Assembly: GCA_029204225.1 (NCBI GenBank)
Contig: CM055106.1
Span: 22,327,285 to 22,387,284 of the forward strand
DNA from: Diphasiastrum complanatum
Lineage: Eukaryota > Streptophyta > Lycopodiopsida > Lycopodiales > Lycopodiaceae
DNA: 60,000 nt
Direction of reading: 5' to 3'
A model generated the notes under the pieces. That model saw nothing but the letters and a program-made list of their open reading frames with translations, was not told where the DNA came from and ran no database searches. The position numbers and the translations under genes were made by a program. Below are positions 37,701-48,055 of the stretch, one piece after another. Each line of letters starts with the position of its first letter. Within the stretch, counting starts at the first letter, position 1.

Positions 37701-40700
37701 CTTGGTAGGGGTCCAAATCCGTATTATCCACGTGTGGGCACCTCTGAACCTGCATTTAATGCATGGTATTCATTTAATCCAAAGAAATTCAATTTGTAAG
37801 CTTTTGATGTATTTTTTGGTGGAAATCTTAGGATAAGCTACCAAGATTGAGTGCCATTGATTAGATTTGACTTAGGGTCATGAGATCTAATTAATCTAGG
37901 CTGAAATCAGGTCCTCTAAACTTGTTTTACAGGTCTTGAAAGTACATCAAACAATCTGAGGGAGATTTAGTCATGTTATTGTCCAAAAATAGCCAAAATT
38001 GGCAAGATTTGATTGTAAGTAGATTTCACATCATCTTATCTTCATTCCAACTTTGTGAGGGAGTGCTAGAACTGAGATTATAAGTCCATTTGTTGGATTA
38101 GAAATCTAATTTGAGTGAGACACTACAAGAGAGAGACCTTAGTGAGTTTCTAGAGACACTCAAATCCATTTCTTGGCAAGATTTGTTTGAAAGTAGTTTT
38201 CACTTCATCTTATCTTCATTCCAGCTTTGTGAGGGAATGATAGAACTGTGATTATAAGTTCATTTTGTTGGATTAGAAATCAAATTTGAGTGAAACACTG
38301 CAAGTGTGAGACCTTTGTGAGTTTTAAGTCAATCAAATCTATTTCTTGTTTGTAGAAGTCACTAGTAAGATGGGATCTGCTGGAGCAGACCTTCTAGAAG
38401 CTAGTGAGAGATTGAATTCTACAAATTATGCTATTTGGAAGGTTAGGATGGAGTCACTCTTGGTGCTCCAAGACCTTTATGAGTTCTTGATTGAGGATGA
38501 AGATGAACCTCTAGGTGCACAGGAGTTAGCTAGATACAAGAAGAGATCTAGGCCTGCACTTCATTGTGTGAAGATGAATGTGAGCAATGATTTGTTGAGA
38601 GAAGTATCAACTTGTACTAGTGCTAAAGAGACTTGGGAGTCTTTTAAATCAATCTATGAATCTAGTAACACTTCAAGAGTACTCATGCTTAGAAATCAGA
38701 CTTTGCAAAGCATGAGGAGAAGTGAGGAGAGTGCACATGATTATGTACTCAGAATCAAGTCTCTAAATAGGGAGTTGGCTTCTATTGGAGAGAAGATTCA
38801 TGATGGAGAGCTTGTACAAATTGTTCTTAATGGTCTAGGAGATGACTTTGCAAATTTGGTCCAAAGTTTTGCCATTCAAGACACTTTGCCAACTATAGAA
38901 AAACTTCACAGTAGTGTATTAGTGGCTGAAGAGTGTAAGATGCTCCACACCAAGGCAAGAATGAGTTCATTGTCTTTGCAGGATGGAGATGAGAAAGCCA
39001 ATTTCTCATTCAAGGGCAAAAAGAAGACCAATGGAAAGAAGAAACATGCAAAGGAGGCCAAAGAAGAGGATGATGCATCAAGCTCAAAAGACAAGTCAAA
39101 GCAGAAATGCTTCTTTTGTGGAAAGAAGGAGCATTATGCATCTGAATGCTACAAGAGGCTAAGAGCACAAGTGGAGGAGGACAAACAAGGAAACCTTGCA
39201 AAGGACGAGGAGGAGGAGGATGAAGTAGATGTATTCTTGATGGCATCTACATCCTCACAACAAGCAATAGCGATTGAAGAGACAATTGGTGGATCGACAG
39301 TGGGGCTAGCTCCCACATGTCTTGTGAAAAAAACTTTTTCTCAACCTTACACTCTTTTAATGTTGCTAAAAAGTTTGTCTTTACTACAAATGATGAAGAG
39401 TGTAGGATAGATGGTGTTGGCACCATTTCTTTGTGTCTAGAATCCTCAAAATGCATGGATCTATAAAATGTCCTTTATGTACCATCAATCACCAAGAATA
39501 TGCTTAGTGTTGGTCTACTCTTAGAAAGTGGTTTGGATGTCCACTTTAAGCATGGTGTTTGCTTCATCTTGAAGAATGATGTTTGCATTGCAAAGGGATT
39601 AAAACATGGAAGATTGTTTAAGTTGGAAGCTAGTGTTGCTTTTGAAAGAATGAGCTTGGCAAAGGAGGAGATCACTCAAAGGAGATCTTGGCAAAGTGTG
39701 ATCTTGCTTGCATTGAGAAGGAGCATCAAAAGGAGGAAGATTTTGAGGATCAGCCTCAAAGCACGAGAGTTCCAAGTGAGTCCTCAATGACAATGGCCGA
39801 ATCATCAAATTGCATACAAATTGTCCATTCAAGTGTGCATCTTGCAAGGGTGGTGAGCATTGGAGAGTCTACTATCTTTGAATACTTTTTGGAAAGTAGT
39901 AGTAGACATGAGATGACTTGTTTCTTACCTTTAAGATTCATGGTGTTTATTACTTTGTATGACAAGACAATGAAATGTGATGTTTTGAATACTACATTTG
40001 TTGTTGATAAAGCAATTTCATTGGATAACTATTTTTGTAATAGTTTGAATAGAGTCATAAAAGATGAAACATCATTTGTATTTGAATACTACATTTGTTG
40101 TTGATAAAGCAATTTCATTGGATAACTATTTTTGTAATAGTTTGAATAGAGTCATAAAAGATGAAACATCATTTGTATTGGAAATTTTTGGATCCACATG
40201 CTCTGTGCATGATCATTCCAATGTAAGAACCAAAGATTATCCTATTTCAATGATAGGAATAATGGTAGTGTTTTGCTCTTCAAGTAAAGATTGTAGAATC
40301 TACTTGTTTTCCACCAAAGAAGTTGTCAATGGTGGAATGTGATCTTTCAAGAGTGGAAGATTTGTAAACTTGAAGAAGTACCTTTGGATCAACACTTTAT
40401 TCAGTTCATTGATGGTTTGGAGTCAAGTCAAGTGGAGGAGCAAGCTCAAGACCCGAGGACTCCAAGAAAAATCTTGAGTATCAAGATGGAGCCATCTAGG
40501 CTCAATCATATGGATCAAGCAAGGCAAACTGTATTTGGCAACATTGTGTATGCACTTAATAGTTTAATTGATGTATCTTCAAGTGCACAAAATGCCTTGG
40601 AATCCATGGCTTGGCATGATGTATAGTTTTTGAAGTGTGCTACATGACACATTTATGGAACATCTTGTAAGGGATCCTTTAAGAGGTGGTGAAAGATCCT

Positions 40701-41809
40701 TCATGGACATCATTCTCTATTGGAGTCTCAAAAGTTCCTTGTTTGTAGCTAGACTTTTTAGACACTTCTAAAAGCTTTCATTCATCTAGTAAGAGAGTTG
40801 TAAATAGATCAAGCTAAATTTGAGGAGTGTGAAGAATTGCCAAAAATTGGCAAATCTAGCTTGATCAAAAACCATCGCATCCTCCATTTTACTCCTTTGG
40901 CCTGCTCATAAAAAACAGGTTCTACTACACTATCCTCAATAGAAGTAAGAGCAAAATCAGAAACATCAGCATATTCTACTGATTTAGTAGAGCCATGAGT
41001 CTTCCCTTCATAGAAATGATCCACTTTGCTGTCCCGCCAAGTCTGCAACAACCATTTAGGGACTAGTTTAGGCTGTCCAACAACCTTACCTTTGTCAACA
41101 CTTTGCTGTCCAAAGTGTTCCGAACTTGGACCTTGCTGTCCAGAGTCTTCAATAGGCTGCTCTTCACCATAAATAGGTTCTTCTTGATGAACTATGCGCT
41201 GCAAACTTGAAGAAGCAGTGGGCTGTCCACTAGAAGAGAGTGGCCAAATTGATTTTCTATCATTGCTAGAAAATCCTTAAAGCGTTGAAATACTTCAGAT
41301 TTGGCCTTCGAAGGATAAATCCATGTAAATCTTATCGAGCAGTGTCGGCGGTTGGTGTTTGTGAACACCAACGGCTGTATGTTGAGGCACACACGAGGAG
41401 AGGGCCAGATGCTCGAGGTGAGTCACATCATTACCCCTTGTTTCTTGTTATGCTTTGACGAATTGAATTGCTTTCGAAATATGCAATGAATTGCAAAATA
41501 CCTGCCTAACAACAATGTATTGTTTTTGGTTGCAAGTGAACCTTGACACTTGCTTGGTGGATTCGGCAGCTGCTGCTCCTCGGGCACCACCCACGTAGGA
41601 GGAATGGATGATGAGATCTATAGAGAGTTCTAAAGACGGGCACAGGCCGACGCACGCTTTACGGCGGCAGAGGAGGACAGAGAGACATTACCATGAATCT
41701 GATGAGTCTTAGTTGTATAGTTTTCATTACGTTCATGGAACATCATTGTACGCCCAATATTATATACTATGATGATCCTATTCACAATTTGGTTTTATGG
41801 TTTATGGTT

Positions 41810-41846
<37 letters not shown>

Positions 41847-41946
41847 GAATGAAAAACAATTCTATATGGTTGAAAAATGTTTCAGTAAGGTTCAGTATGG
41901 TTCAATCATTCATCATGGTTTTTGTTCAGTTTGTTGTGATCTGAGG

Positions 41947-41980
<34 letters not shown>

Positions 41981-44900
41981 GGGAGAATCCTATTATGAAC
42001 ACATTGGGGCATTCTCTTTTTTTTATCAATTTTTTATATTAAAAGAAGCTATAGCGTAAACCTGGGAGTTAATGCACCTAAACTTCGGCAAACTACACAG
42101 TAATAATGCTCTTAAATAGAGCTTTCATCTGATACCCATATTGTCCCAAAAAAAAACACGATTTTGAACATTTTTAGAAAAAATCCGAAACACGATTCCG
42201 GACCGCAATTCGGACTGCGATTCTGAACCGCGTTTCGGAATCAGAGTGCAACTATGATTCAAACTGTCTCTACAATCACATTTTTTACAGCTTGTTGATA
42301 GGGTTAAGGCCAAAAGTCACACTAATTGATCTGCATCATGTTTCTTATGGTATTTTCAATCTCAACAAAATCCTGCTGAATTTGCGGTACCCTATTTTGA
42401 CTAAGACATGGTTTTTAGAAAAGGATAATTGGGTTGAAAATTCCTGAAATTCTGCAACATTCTTCATTGTACCAAAAATGACAATGGAAAACTTACCTAG
42501 CACTCAAGTCACACAACTCAATCACTCTGGAACTTGGATCAATCACAAAACGACAATCTTTATGGAATGATTAACTAACACAAAGGTACAATCGTTGATG
42601 AGGTCCTTGGCTCATGTGGGTACTGATTTCCTCATAGCTAGACTGACCACAATGATCCTCTGGAAAAGCGACTCACTACTTGTGGCAAAAGTAGTTAAAA
42701 CTTTCCTTCAATGCACCTCATCAAAGGGGGTGATGAGCTTCCTAGAGTCCTACAGTGGTGGTAGCCACCTCCTTCATAAACTCCTAATAATGAAGGTACA
42801 TTGATGTAAACATGGCCTTTGACCAATAATGAATGCATGTGGCTCAAGTGCAGTGTATGATGCGTAGAATACAATCCATGGAGTAGAGTAGGCAATGGTA
42901 CAAAGAAAACACTACATTCCAACCCTCCCATAATGCCCATTTTGTCGATTGCTTTACAGTAATTGGGGTTTGATATCTCCATTCTGCACCTCTGAGAACA
43001 GATATTAATTGGCCTCTATGTGTTCCACCCTTGCAGATTACTGTCGCAATGGATAATTGTTGGTGCCACATGTTGTAGCTGCATAAGAATCCATAACCAC
43101 ATGAGCTTTCAAATGCTGATGTTGTAATCTATACTTTGCGATAAGTCCATTGTTGGCTGCTTCCTGCTACATCATGATATATCTCCATGGTTCCAATTTA
43201 AGGTTTATCCAGTAGTTGACTTTCTATCCTCTTTTATCACCAGCTAAATCAGCAACTGAAAATCATTGTGACTATCTTTTTTCGCCACTATACTCAATCT
43301 CATGGTGGAAAATAACTTCAACATAACTCAAATCCTTTAGGCCACTTACTGACTAATGGTGAAGACCGCCATAATGGGCCTCACATATTTGCAACATGTG
43401 AGGCCCATTATGGCAGTCTTCACCAACAAGCCACTTATTGGGAGACTTAATTGGATTGTTATGTGATCTTCAGTTTGTTATCCACTATTATTAATGAGAT
43501 GTAGTATTCTTAACTGAAAAAAACAAAAAGCATGGGAATGTTATGTGACACGTTCCACTATTGGAGCCTGTTTCAGATAACAATAAGCATTCTTTCTATA
43601 AGAACGAGCCCTTTAAATCTGAATAATGGTTCTAGGCCAACTAACGTGAATACGGTAATTGATCCTTAAAAAACCGAAGGAGCTCAAATGCAGATTTGAC
43701 TGAGGCTGCAAGGCTATTTGTAAGATAGGTGATGGATCCAAGAAATTTGTTGTTCAGCAATATACGTTGTCAACAAACAGGAGGTTTCTCTTCATCTGAA
43801 CAAACTCAGCTTCTGTGTCACAGGGCGATGATGTAACTTGCTTTTGAAAAAAAAAAAAAAAAATTGGTTTGAAACTTTATGATGTAGCTTTTCAATTGAA
43901 GATGCCTAAGGATACTAAAGTGCAGCATACCTTTCTAGTTCCACATTTAGAAACGGTTTTATATGATGGGATAGGAGATATGCACCTAAAAAAGACATGA
44001 CTATGTATATGCTCTGAGAGCATCTTGGTTCCTAGAATAGACAGCTTACAAATCATGCTAGCTGGCAACACGACAATAGCCGCATATTTGATACCTAATT
44101 TCAACACTGCGCTTGATATAATCTAAGATGGAAAGGAGGACAATTAACTTGTAATCCTCCATTATTTCAAGTTAAGAAAGCCAAAGTAAACTTTTAGAAT
44201 GTCATAGAATGTAAAGTAGTTGCCTGTGGCAGTAAAAAATTGATATTGATAAGGCTAACAGTATGTGTGTAATCATAGCATCAAGATTGGGTCTTGTTGC
44301 ATGATGTCATATTCTTGATCCTTTGTAAGTTTGTACACATATATCAGTCACTGGCCTCGAGTGACAAGATTGGTAATTTTTTACTACAAGGTTCCTAGTC
44401 TTAGGTGATGCTCATAATTGGTCAGTGGGTATTGGGTCTAAATTAGAATACGCTGAACTGAGGAACGTTGCATGACAATTTAGCAACTTCCATCTCTCAT
44501 GCCTATTTGTCAAGATACCTACTGCCATGTGGAATGGCTAGTGGCCAAACAGCATGTATGGATGCATCAAAGTGATCCTACAAATGAGTGTCAAGTCCTG
44601 AAGCACACTTTCATCCTTCTTTACGTGCAGTTCCAAGCAATGAGAGTACACAACCTGTAAAATAAGGTTCGAGATAATTTCTATCCAGTTACTTTATTTG
44701 CTTGCAGATGGTGCATTGATTTTCAGTACTGCCACCTCTAAAAGAATAGAGATAACTCATGCTAAATATGCCATTGTGTATTTTGTTCCATAGCATGCTT
44801 CATTAAATTCGTACTAAAACAAAAAAATTTGTGAACTACAAAAAGATTAAACATCCATGAGTATAGCCAATTGCGATTGTCAGTTATACACGTGTTTCTG

Positions 44901-46845
44901 AAATCGCATCCCCTTACTATAACCATATCATCATTACCCTGCACTCATTTTCAAATCCTAGTTCAGAACTAAACTATACACGTTCATGGCTTAACAAGAC
45001 ACCTCGGGAATAAAATACCTTTTCTGAGTTAGGAGGCATACATCCAGCTTTGAGCACAGGAGAAAAGCCACGAACAGCACCATCTTCACAATAATCTCCA
45101 AAACTTGCATCTCCATCCTTCCATCTCTTGAATCCACTTCTTGAAACTTGTAACTTGCCAGGTTCCCTCTTGTTCTTCCAAAGTCTCCCAAACCCCAAGG
45201 ACAAACCGAGAATTCCAACCTTTCTTGTATCTTGTGAGTCATGGATTTCCATGTCTATGCTGTGGGCTGGCCAATCTGAAGGATGACCTTCACTGGTACT
45301 TGTGCTGAACTCACTAGATGCATAATGTGGAAAAAACTGTCTTTCCTTATCTTCGCTCTTAGCTTCACTTGTACTCGTGCCGAACTCACTAGATGCATAA
45401 TCTTCTTCAAAAACTGCTTCCTTGGTGTCAGTAGTTTTGGATTCTGGAGAGCAGAGTGTCTGATCAAGCATGTCCTTGATGCAAGTATTCTCATTTTTTA
45501 GTCCATTGGAAAGAGGCCCACTAATGGCCCAATGTTCCATCACATTTTTATTTAAGAGCTGGCCATCCTGATAAGGCTGCTGCAGTTCTAAAGGGTGAAT
45601 ACGAACATCATCCTTCAATGTTCTTGTACTAAATCTACTCCCTAGCAAGAAGTTGGTAAGGTCATCTGCATCTTCTCCTTGAATGTTCTTGCCCACGGAT
45701 TTGGAAACATGGTTGCTGATCATATCTCCTAGCTCACTCATGACAGACAATAACTGACTTTGAATGGCTCTCACAAATTGGCGATGGCGTGAAGGGGCCT
45801 TTCCTTCCAGATACACTTGCTCTGTCAAGGTTGCTAACTCAACTGCTCTTTCAAACTCTTCCAGCTGGCCAAAACAAATGTTTTAGTGATTGTTGGGGTG
45901 CTACACTTTAGGAAACAGAAGACAGCATAAGCTTCTGCAAATTCCTATCTATGATAAAGGACATGTAACACCTGAACAATTGCCAATCAGAAACACAAGG
46001 AGAACAAAGCTGCACAAGGGAAAATGTGATTGCCCCTACTAGCAGATGACAAGTGCACAAATAGACAATTGATTACTCTGTTCCAATCACACTCTATAGG
46101 GCATAGAACCTTCCAAAGCTTTCATGCTTATGAGTACATCATGTCATTCATGGTCACAATGCATCATTTCCAAAGCATGCAAATCAGTACAACGTCTGTT
46201 TGCTGGTAATCTAAAGAAAATGAAAAGACCATCAGGACTCGTGTCTTGCTTCACAAAAAGTATAGCTATATGACGATAAGAAAATTATCACTAATATTCA
46301 GCATGGCAATAAATTCAAGATAAAACCTGCCTGCCATTTAACAGTATCAAGAGTTGTGAGTAATTCGCTTCTTCGCGCATTCACAGCACTTAATGCTGCA
46401 GAGTCCCGAGGGTTAGCTCCCACAAGGGTTTTCATATGCTTCCAGGTCCTGTAAGCTGACTCCATTCTGCACATAAAACCAAGAAATAGTTTTGTCCATT
46501 GATCCCAGAATCTGAAAAGCATGTCTTAACGGACATACTCTCTTGTTGACGTTATGCAGGCAGGCATAGGAATAAGAAAGATAAAGACAGGGTACAGCAC
46601 AGTTGTAAGCAAAGAAAGACTAGACTTACCACAAACAGTTTCCACATTGAAAATTTCTAATCAAATCTCTCTTTCAATAAGAGACAAAAATAACTCATTG
46701 GGCATACAAGAGCAAGAGAAACAGCTAAAACGGTTGACTGACTAAGATTGAAATCAGATAGGAAATACCTATCTGCAGAATTTTGAACTTCTTCGGCTGC
46801 ACTGAAGAAAGGATCCATCTGCCATCGAGCCAAATTGGAGGCCAT
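34466..46845 (-). CDS. SYP6/syntaxin-6 N-domain tail-anchored protein, 4 coding exons
   Basis: Host gene of 445 codons assembled from exons 46845-46769, 46466-46331, 45864-45019 and 34744-34466 (total 1338 nt plus none over). Residues 1-85 (MASNLARWQMDPFF, SADR-MESAYRTW, VKWQ-LEEFERAV) match the syntaxin-6/SYP61 N-terminal helical domain found in plant trans-Golgi and endosomal SNAREs. Residues about 105-145 continue that bundle (HRQFVRAIQSQLLSV, DDLTNFLLG). A long polar, Ser/Glu-rich middle follows, and a single hydrophobic segment at about 411-431 (LSAVFIVLILVGVYFWF) near the C-terminus makes it a likely tail-anchored membrane protein. I see no SNARE heptad motif, so it is syntaxin-like rather than a proven SNARE. 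Introns 1 and 3 are GT-AG; intron 2 appears GC-AG. Intron 3 spans about 10.3 kb and is full of retrotransposons. Small unrecognised exons inside it cannot be excluded. Confidence 0.8.
35962..36452 (-). mobile_element. LTR-E/F, 3' LTR of copia E in intron 3
   Basis: Minus-strand LTR starting TGTTGGAATGT at about 36452, preceded by the polypurine tract TTTAAGGAGGG, the classic plant copia arrangement. The left end is set at TGTAGGAAATAG (about 35962), which pairs with the start. It contains a short tandem array of GACTATCCAACTT-type units at about 36160-36230. Confidence 0.65.
36453..36864 (-). pseudogene. Decayed 3' end of copia E
   Basis: Lies between the polypurine tract of copia E and the insertion point of element D. 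One frame keeps CEQVIDGKV, resembling the (R)EQV..G.. segment near the end of copia RNase H; the rest is too mutated to read. It is consistent with being the tail of the element whose integrase and RT start lie at 40874-41392. Confidence 0.4.
36865..37565 (+). mobile_element. LTR-D, 5' LTR of copia D (701 bp)
   Basis: Starts TGTGAAGAATTGCC and ends CTTTCACA, directly followed by a perfect primer-binding site. Its first 46 bp recur at 40828-40873 as the start of the 3' LTR. It includes CACACGTGTG at 37377-37386. Confidence 0.9.
37566..37577 (+). other. Primer-binding site of copia D
   Basis: TGGTATCAGAGC immediately after the LTR-D terminal CA. Confidence 0.95.
37578..38369 (+). mobile_element. 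Copia D leader with internal duplication
   Basis: Non-coding leader. A segment of roughly 120 bp is present twice (about 38010-38140 and 38185-38310; shared TTCACTTCATCTTATCTTCATTCC-like text and GTGAGGGA(G/A)TG), a tandem duplication with moderate divergence. Confidence 0.75.
38370..39410 (+). CDS. Copia D gag, open frame
   Basis: Uninterrupted frame; the likely start is MGSAGADLLEASERL at 38370 (an in-frame ATG at 38346 lies 8 codons upstream). It shows the copia gag core NYAIWKVRMESLL, WESFKSIYESSNTSR, LVQIVLNGLGDDFANLV, a Lys-rich basic segment and the zinc knuckle CFFCGKKEHYASEC (CX2CX4HX4C intact, about 39109-39150). After the knuckle it shifts out of the protease frame: protease sequence (SGASSHMSC-like, then TNDEECRIDGVGTISLCL) continues in another frame from about 39290. 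Gag is therefore complete while pol is not. Confidence 0.85.
   Translation: MGSAGADLLEASERLNSTNYAIWKVRMESLLVLQDLYEFLIEDEDEPLGAQELARYKKRSRPALHCVKMNVSNDLLREVSTCTSAKETWESFKSIYESSNTSRVLMLRNQTLQSMRRSEESAHDYVLRIKSLNRELASIGEKIHDGELVQIVLNGLGDDFANLVQSFAIQDTLPTIEKLHSSVLVAEECKMLHTKARMSSLSLQDGDEKANFSFKGKKKTNGKKKHAKEAKEEDDASSSKDKSKQKCFFCGKKEHYASECYKRLRAQVEEDKQGNLAKDEEEEDEVDVFLMASTSSQQAIAIEETIGGSTVGLAPTCLVKKTFSQPYTLLMLLKSLSLLQMMKSVG
39290..40623 (+). pseudogene. Copia D pol remnant without RT or RNase H
   Basis: Protease and pre-integrase remnants (NVLYVPSITKNMLSVG, LESGLDVHFKHGVCFILKN) run to about 39680. They are followed by a much-eroded integrase, recognisable mainly at its C-terminal side (SSSKDCRIYLFSTKEVV, about 40280-40335) and linker (RTPRKILSIKMEPSRLNHMD). 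The frame ends at 40626 at the point equivalent to the RT start in A1 (compare EWYDAM with MAWHDV). A 97-bp tandem duplication at 39987-40180 breaks the frame. No RT or RNase H remains. Confidence 0.75.
39987..40180 (+). repeat. 97-bp tandem duplication in copia D
   Basis: The unit starting GAATACTACATTTGTTG occurs at 39987-40083 and again at 40084-40180 with no visible difference. The length is not a multiple of three, so it shifts the reading frame; its identity suggests a recent event. Confidence 0.95.
40624..40827 (+). mobile_element. Copia D 3' non-coding region and polypurine tract
   Basis: Non-coding link between the pol remnant and the 3' LTR. TTTGAGGAG at 40819-40827 before TGTG is the polypurine-like tract, the same as in A2. 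Confidence 0.7.
40828..40873 (+). mobile_element. LTR-D, 3' LTR remnant (46 bp)
   Basis: Identical or nearly so to the first 46 bp of LTR-D (36865-36910), then abruptly replaced by minus-strand copia E sequence. About 655 bp of LTR are deleted. Confidence 0.9.
40874..41395 (-). pseudogene. Copia E integrase core joined to linker
   Basis: From the right, minus-strand frames give integrase core sequence (RFTWIYPSKAKSEVFQRF, ENQFGHSL) directly followed by the integrase-RT linker (QGPSSEHFGQQ, KLVPKWLLQTWRDSKVD) and the RT entry (PVFYEQAKGVKW). The second half of integrase is missing. Element D interrupts it on the left and the sequence is lost beyond 41395 on the right. It probably belongs with the LTR at 35962-36452. 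Confidence 0.8.
41812..41843 (+). repeat. (GA)n microsatellite in intron 3
   Basis: Perfect GA run of 32 bp; frames across it are artefacts. Confidence 0.97.
41944..41985 (+). repeat. (GA)n microsatellite in intron 3
   Basis: GA run of about 42 bp with two GGG interruptions, about 100 bp from the previous one. Confidence 0.95.
42050..45018. other. Intron 3 sequence without recognised gene
   Basis: Apart from a 29-bp inverted repeat at 43358-43424 and a poly(A) run near 43850, I find no coding or mobile-element signature here. Confidence 0.5.
43358..43424. repeat. 29-bp near-perfect hairpin in intron 3
   Basis: Arms 43358-43386 and 43396-43424 are reverse complements with one mismatch; the loop is 9 nt (ATTTGCAAC). 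The flanks carry a short direct repeat (GCCACTTACTG at 43341 and GCCACTTATTG at 43430). Confidence 0.95.
45019..45864 (-). CDS. Syntaxin-like gene, coding exon 3
   Basis: 846 nt, 282 codons in phase 0, after a GGCCAG acceptor and before an AAAAG|GTATTT donor. Starts LEEFERAVELA, holds the end of the helical domain, then a low-complexity acidic/Ser region with a 25-residue tandem duplication (YASSEFGTSTSE at residue 227 and YASSEFSTSTSE at 252). It ends with a basic stretch (WKNKREPGKLQ, FKRWKDGD). No stop or frameshift in 282 codons supports a live gene. Confidence 0.85.
46331..46466 (-). CDS. Syntaxin-like gene, coding exon 2
   Basis: 136 nt, after a GTGCAG acceptor. Completes Arg26 and then encodes 45 residues from MESAYRTWKHM to TVKWQ. 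If the join to exon 3 follows family conservation (WQ-L-E-E-F), the donor is CAG|GCAGGT, a GC donor. A GT donor four bases further (46326) would need a different acceptor. Confidence 0.8.
46769..46845 (-). CDS. Syntaxin-like gene, coding exon 1
   Basis: 77 nt, start codon at 46845, ending ...GCAGATAG before a GTATTT donor; phase 2. Encodes MASNLARWQMDPFF and EEVQNSAD, the conserved start of plant SYP6-domain proteins. The preceding 5'UTR acceptor is not certain. Confidence 0.8.
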
Positions 46846-47836
46846 ATCAACATAAACACTCTTGATAATGCAGGTACTTCCTTAAATCAAACTGTGTGTC
46901 TTTCACAAAGGCTTAGCTGGCTAAGAACGAAGCCCTCAACGCAACTAATCAGCAGGGAACAGTGGATCGAAAAATTAGAATCCCAAGAAAAGCAGGAGCT
47001 CCTTCCAAAATTGACATGGAGGAAAAAATCATCACCCTCAATTGAAATAAACAAGAGGGCAAGGTTCTACTTGTGCATCATAGCAAACGACTGCTCTTGA
47101 TTGTACTAAATTGTGCTATTATTTCTGTACATGGACCGGTCACAGCAATAACGCCTGCTGAGCAATCCTCAACGGATCACAGATCTAAAGCCTCGAGCAG
47201 CATAACTGGTCTGTCAGGGCGCCTTTTGCAGACAGGGTTGAAAAGAGCTTCTTAGAGCCATTTTTGAAGGTAACTTGAGATACCAGTTTCTGTGAAATAG
47301 GAAGACGACTTCACAGAATGAGAAATCAAATACGAAGATGACCGTCATCGCAAGAATTTGAACAGCATAAAAGCTCGTAAAGATAGATCAGATTACAGAC
47401 AAGATGCGCATGAAAGCCCTAATGTCAGTAACAATAAAACTTCTAATCAAAAGCTTGTCATCAAACATTAGATCGATATACTGAGCGGCAAAAGTGAGAA
47501 GACATTAAACGAAAATTACACAACCTCCGGAAAAACTAGAACTAAGAAAGCATAGATCGACCAAATCAGATGAGATATGATGAAATTTTGCATACCAGAC
47601 GGCGGGTAGCAAAGCTGAGCTCAGCGCCTGGCAAGGATGAGCAACAATAGAAGGTGAGAAGCAATAGCACGATAATGTGAAGGAAGTATAGAGTAATAAT
47701 ATCTGTCCCAGATCAATGAATAACAGCATACGCCATCCATTCTCTGATTCCTTGCTCCATAATACTAATATAAGAGTATTGACAATGATTTTGATGAATA
47801 TATAATGAAGATGAGGAAGAATCCTATGAAACTTAC

Positions 47837-47947
47837 AGGAATGGAACTGCGCTTGGACGATCCTGAGGAAAATCGAGGCGGCTGCCACACGCCAGCCAAC
47901 AGCCAACAATCAAAACCGAGAGAAAAGAGAAACAAATACACTCTCTT

Positions 47948-47999
<52 letters not shown>

Positions 48000-48000
48000 T
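47837..48000 (-). other. Probable 5'UTR exon of syntaxin-like gene
   Basis: On the minus strand this is a GA-rich leader followed by TTCCATTCCT|GTAAGT, an excellent donor at 47836. It lies between a TATA/telo-box region and the coding start about 1 kb downstream, so it is likely a non-coding first exon. The matching acceptor between 46846 and 46930 is not certain. Confidence 0.5.
47951..47995 (+). repeat. (CT)n microsatellite in 5'UTR region
   Basis: Perfect CT run of about 45 bp, transcribed as GA repeats if in the 5'UTR exon; GA-rich leaders are common in plant genes. Confidence 0.97.
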
Positions 48001-48010
48001 ATCTACAGAT

Positions 48011-48055
48011 AACCCTAACCCTAAGGCGACCCTAACAAAGCCCTAGATCATATAG
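48011..48055 (-). promoter_or_regulatory. TATA-like box and telo-box
   Basis: The minus strand reads CTATATGA (48055-48048) and, downstream, CTTAGGGTTAGGGTT (48025-48011), a double telo-box motif (AAACCCTAA type) of the kind found near transcription starts of plant housekeeping genes. It sits directly upstream of the GA-rich leader. Confidence 0.5.

Noticed and set aside
45283-45501. Plus-strand frame with a repeated Cys-Thr-Ala-Glu-Leu motif
   Set aside because: It is the antisense shadow of the duplicated acidic linker in coding exon 3.
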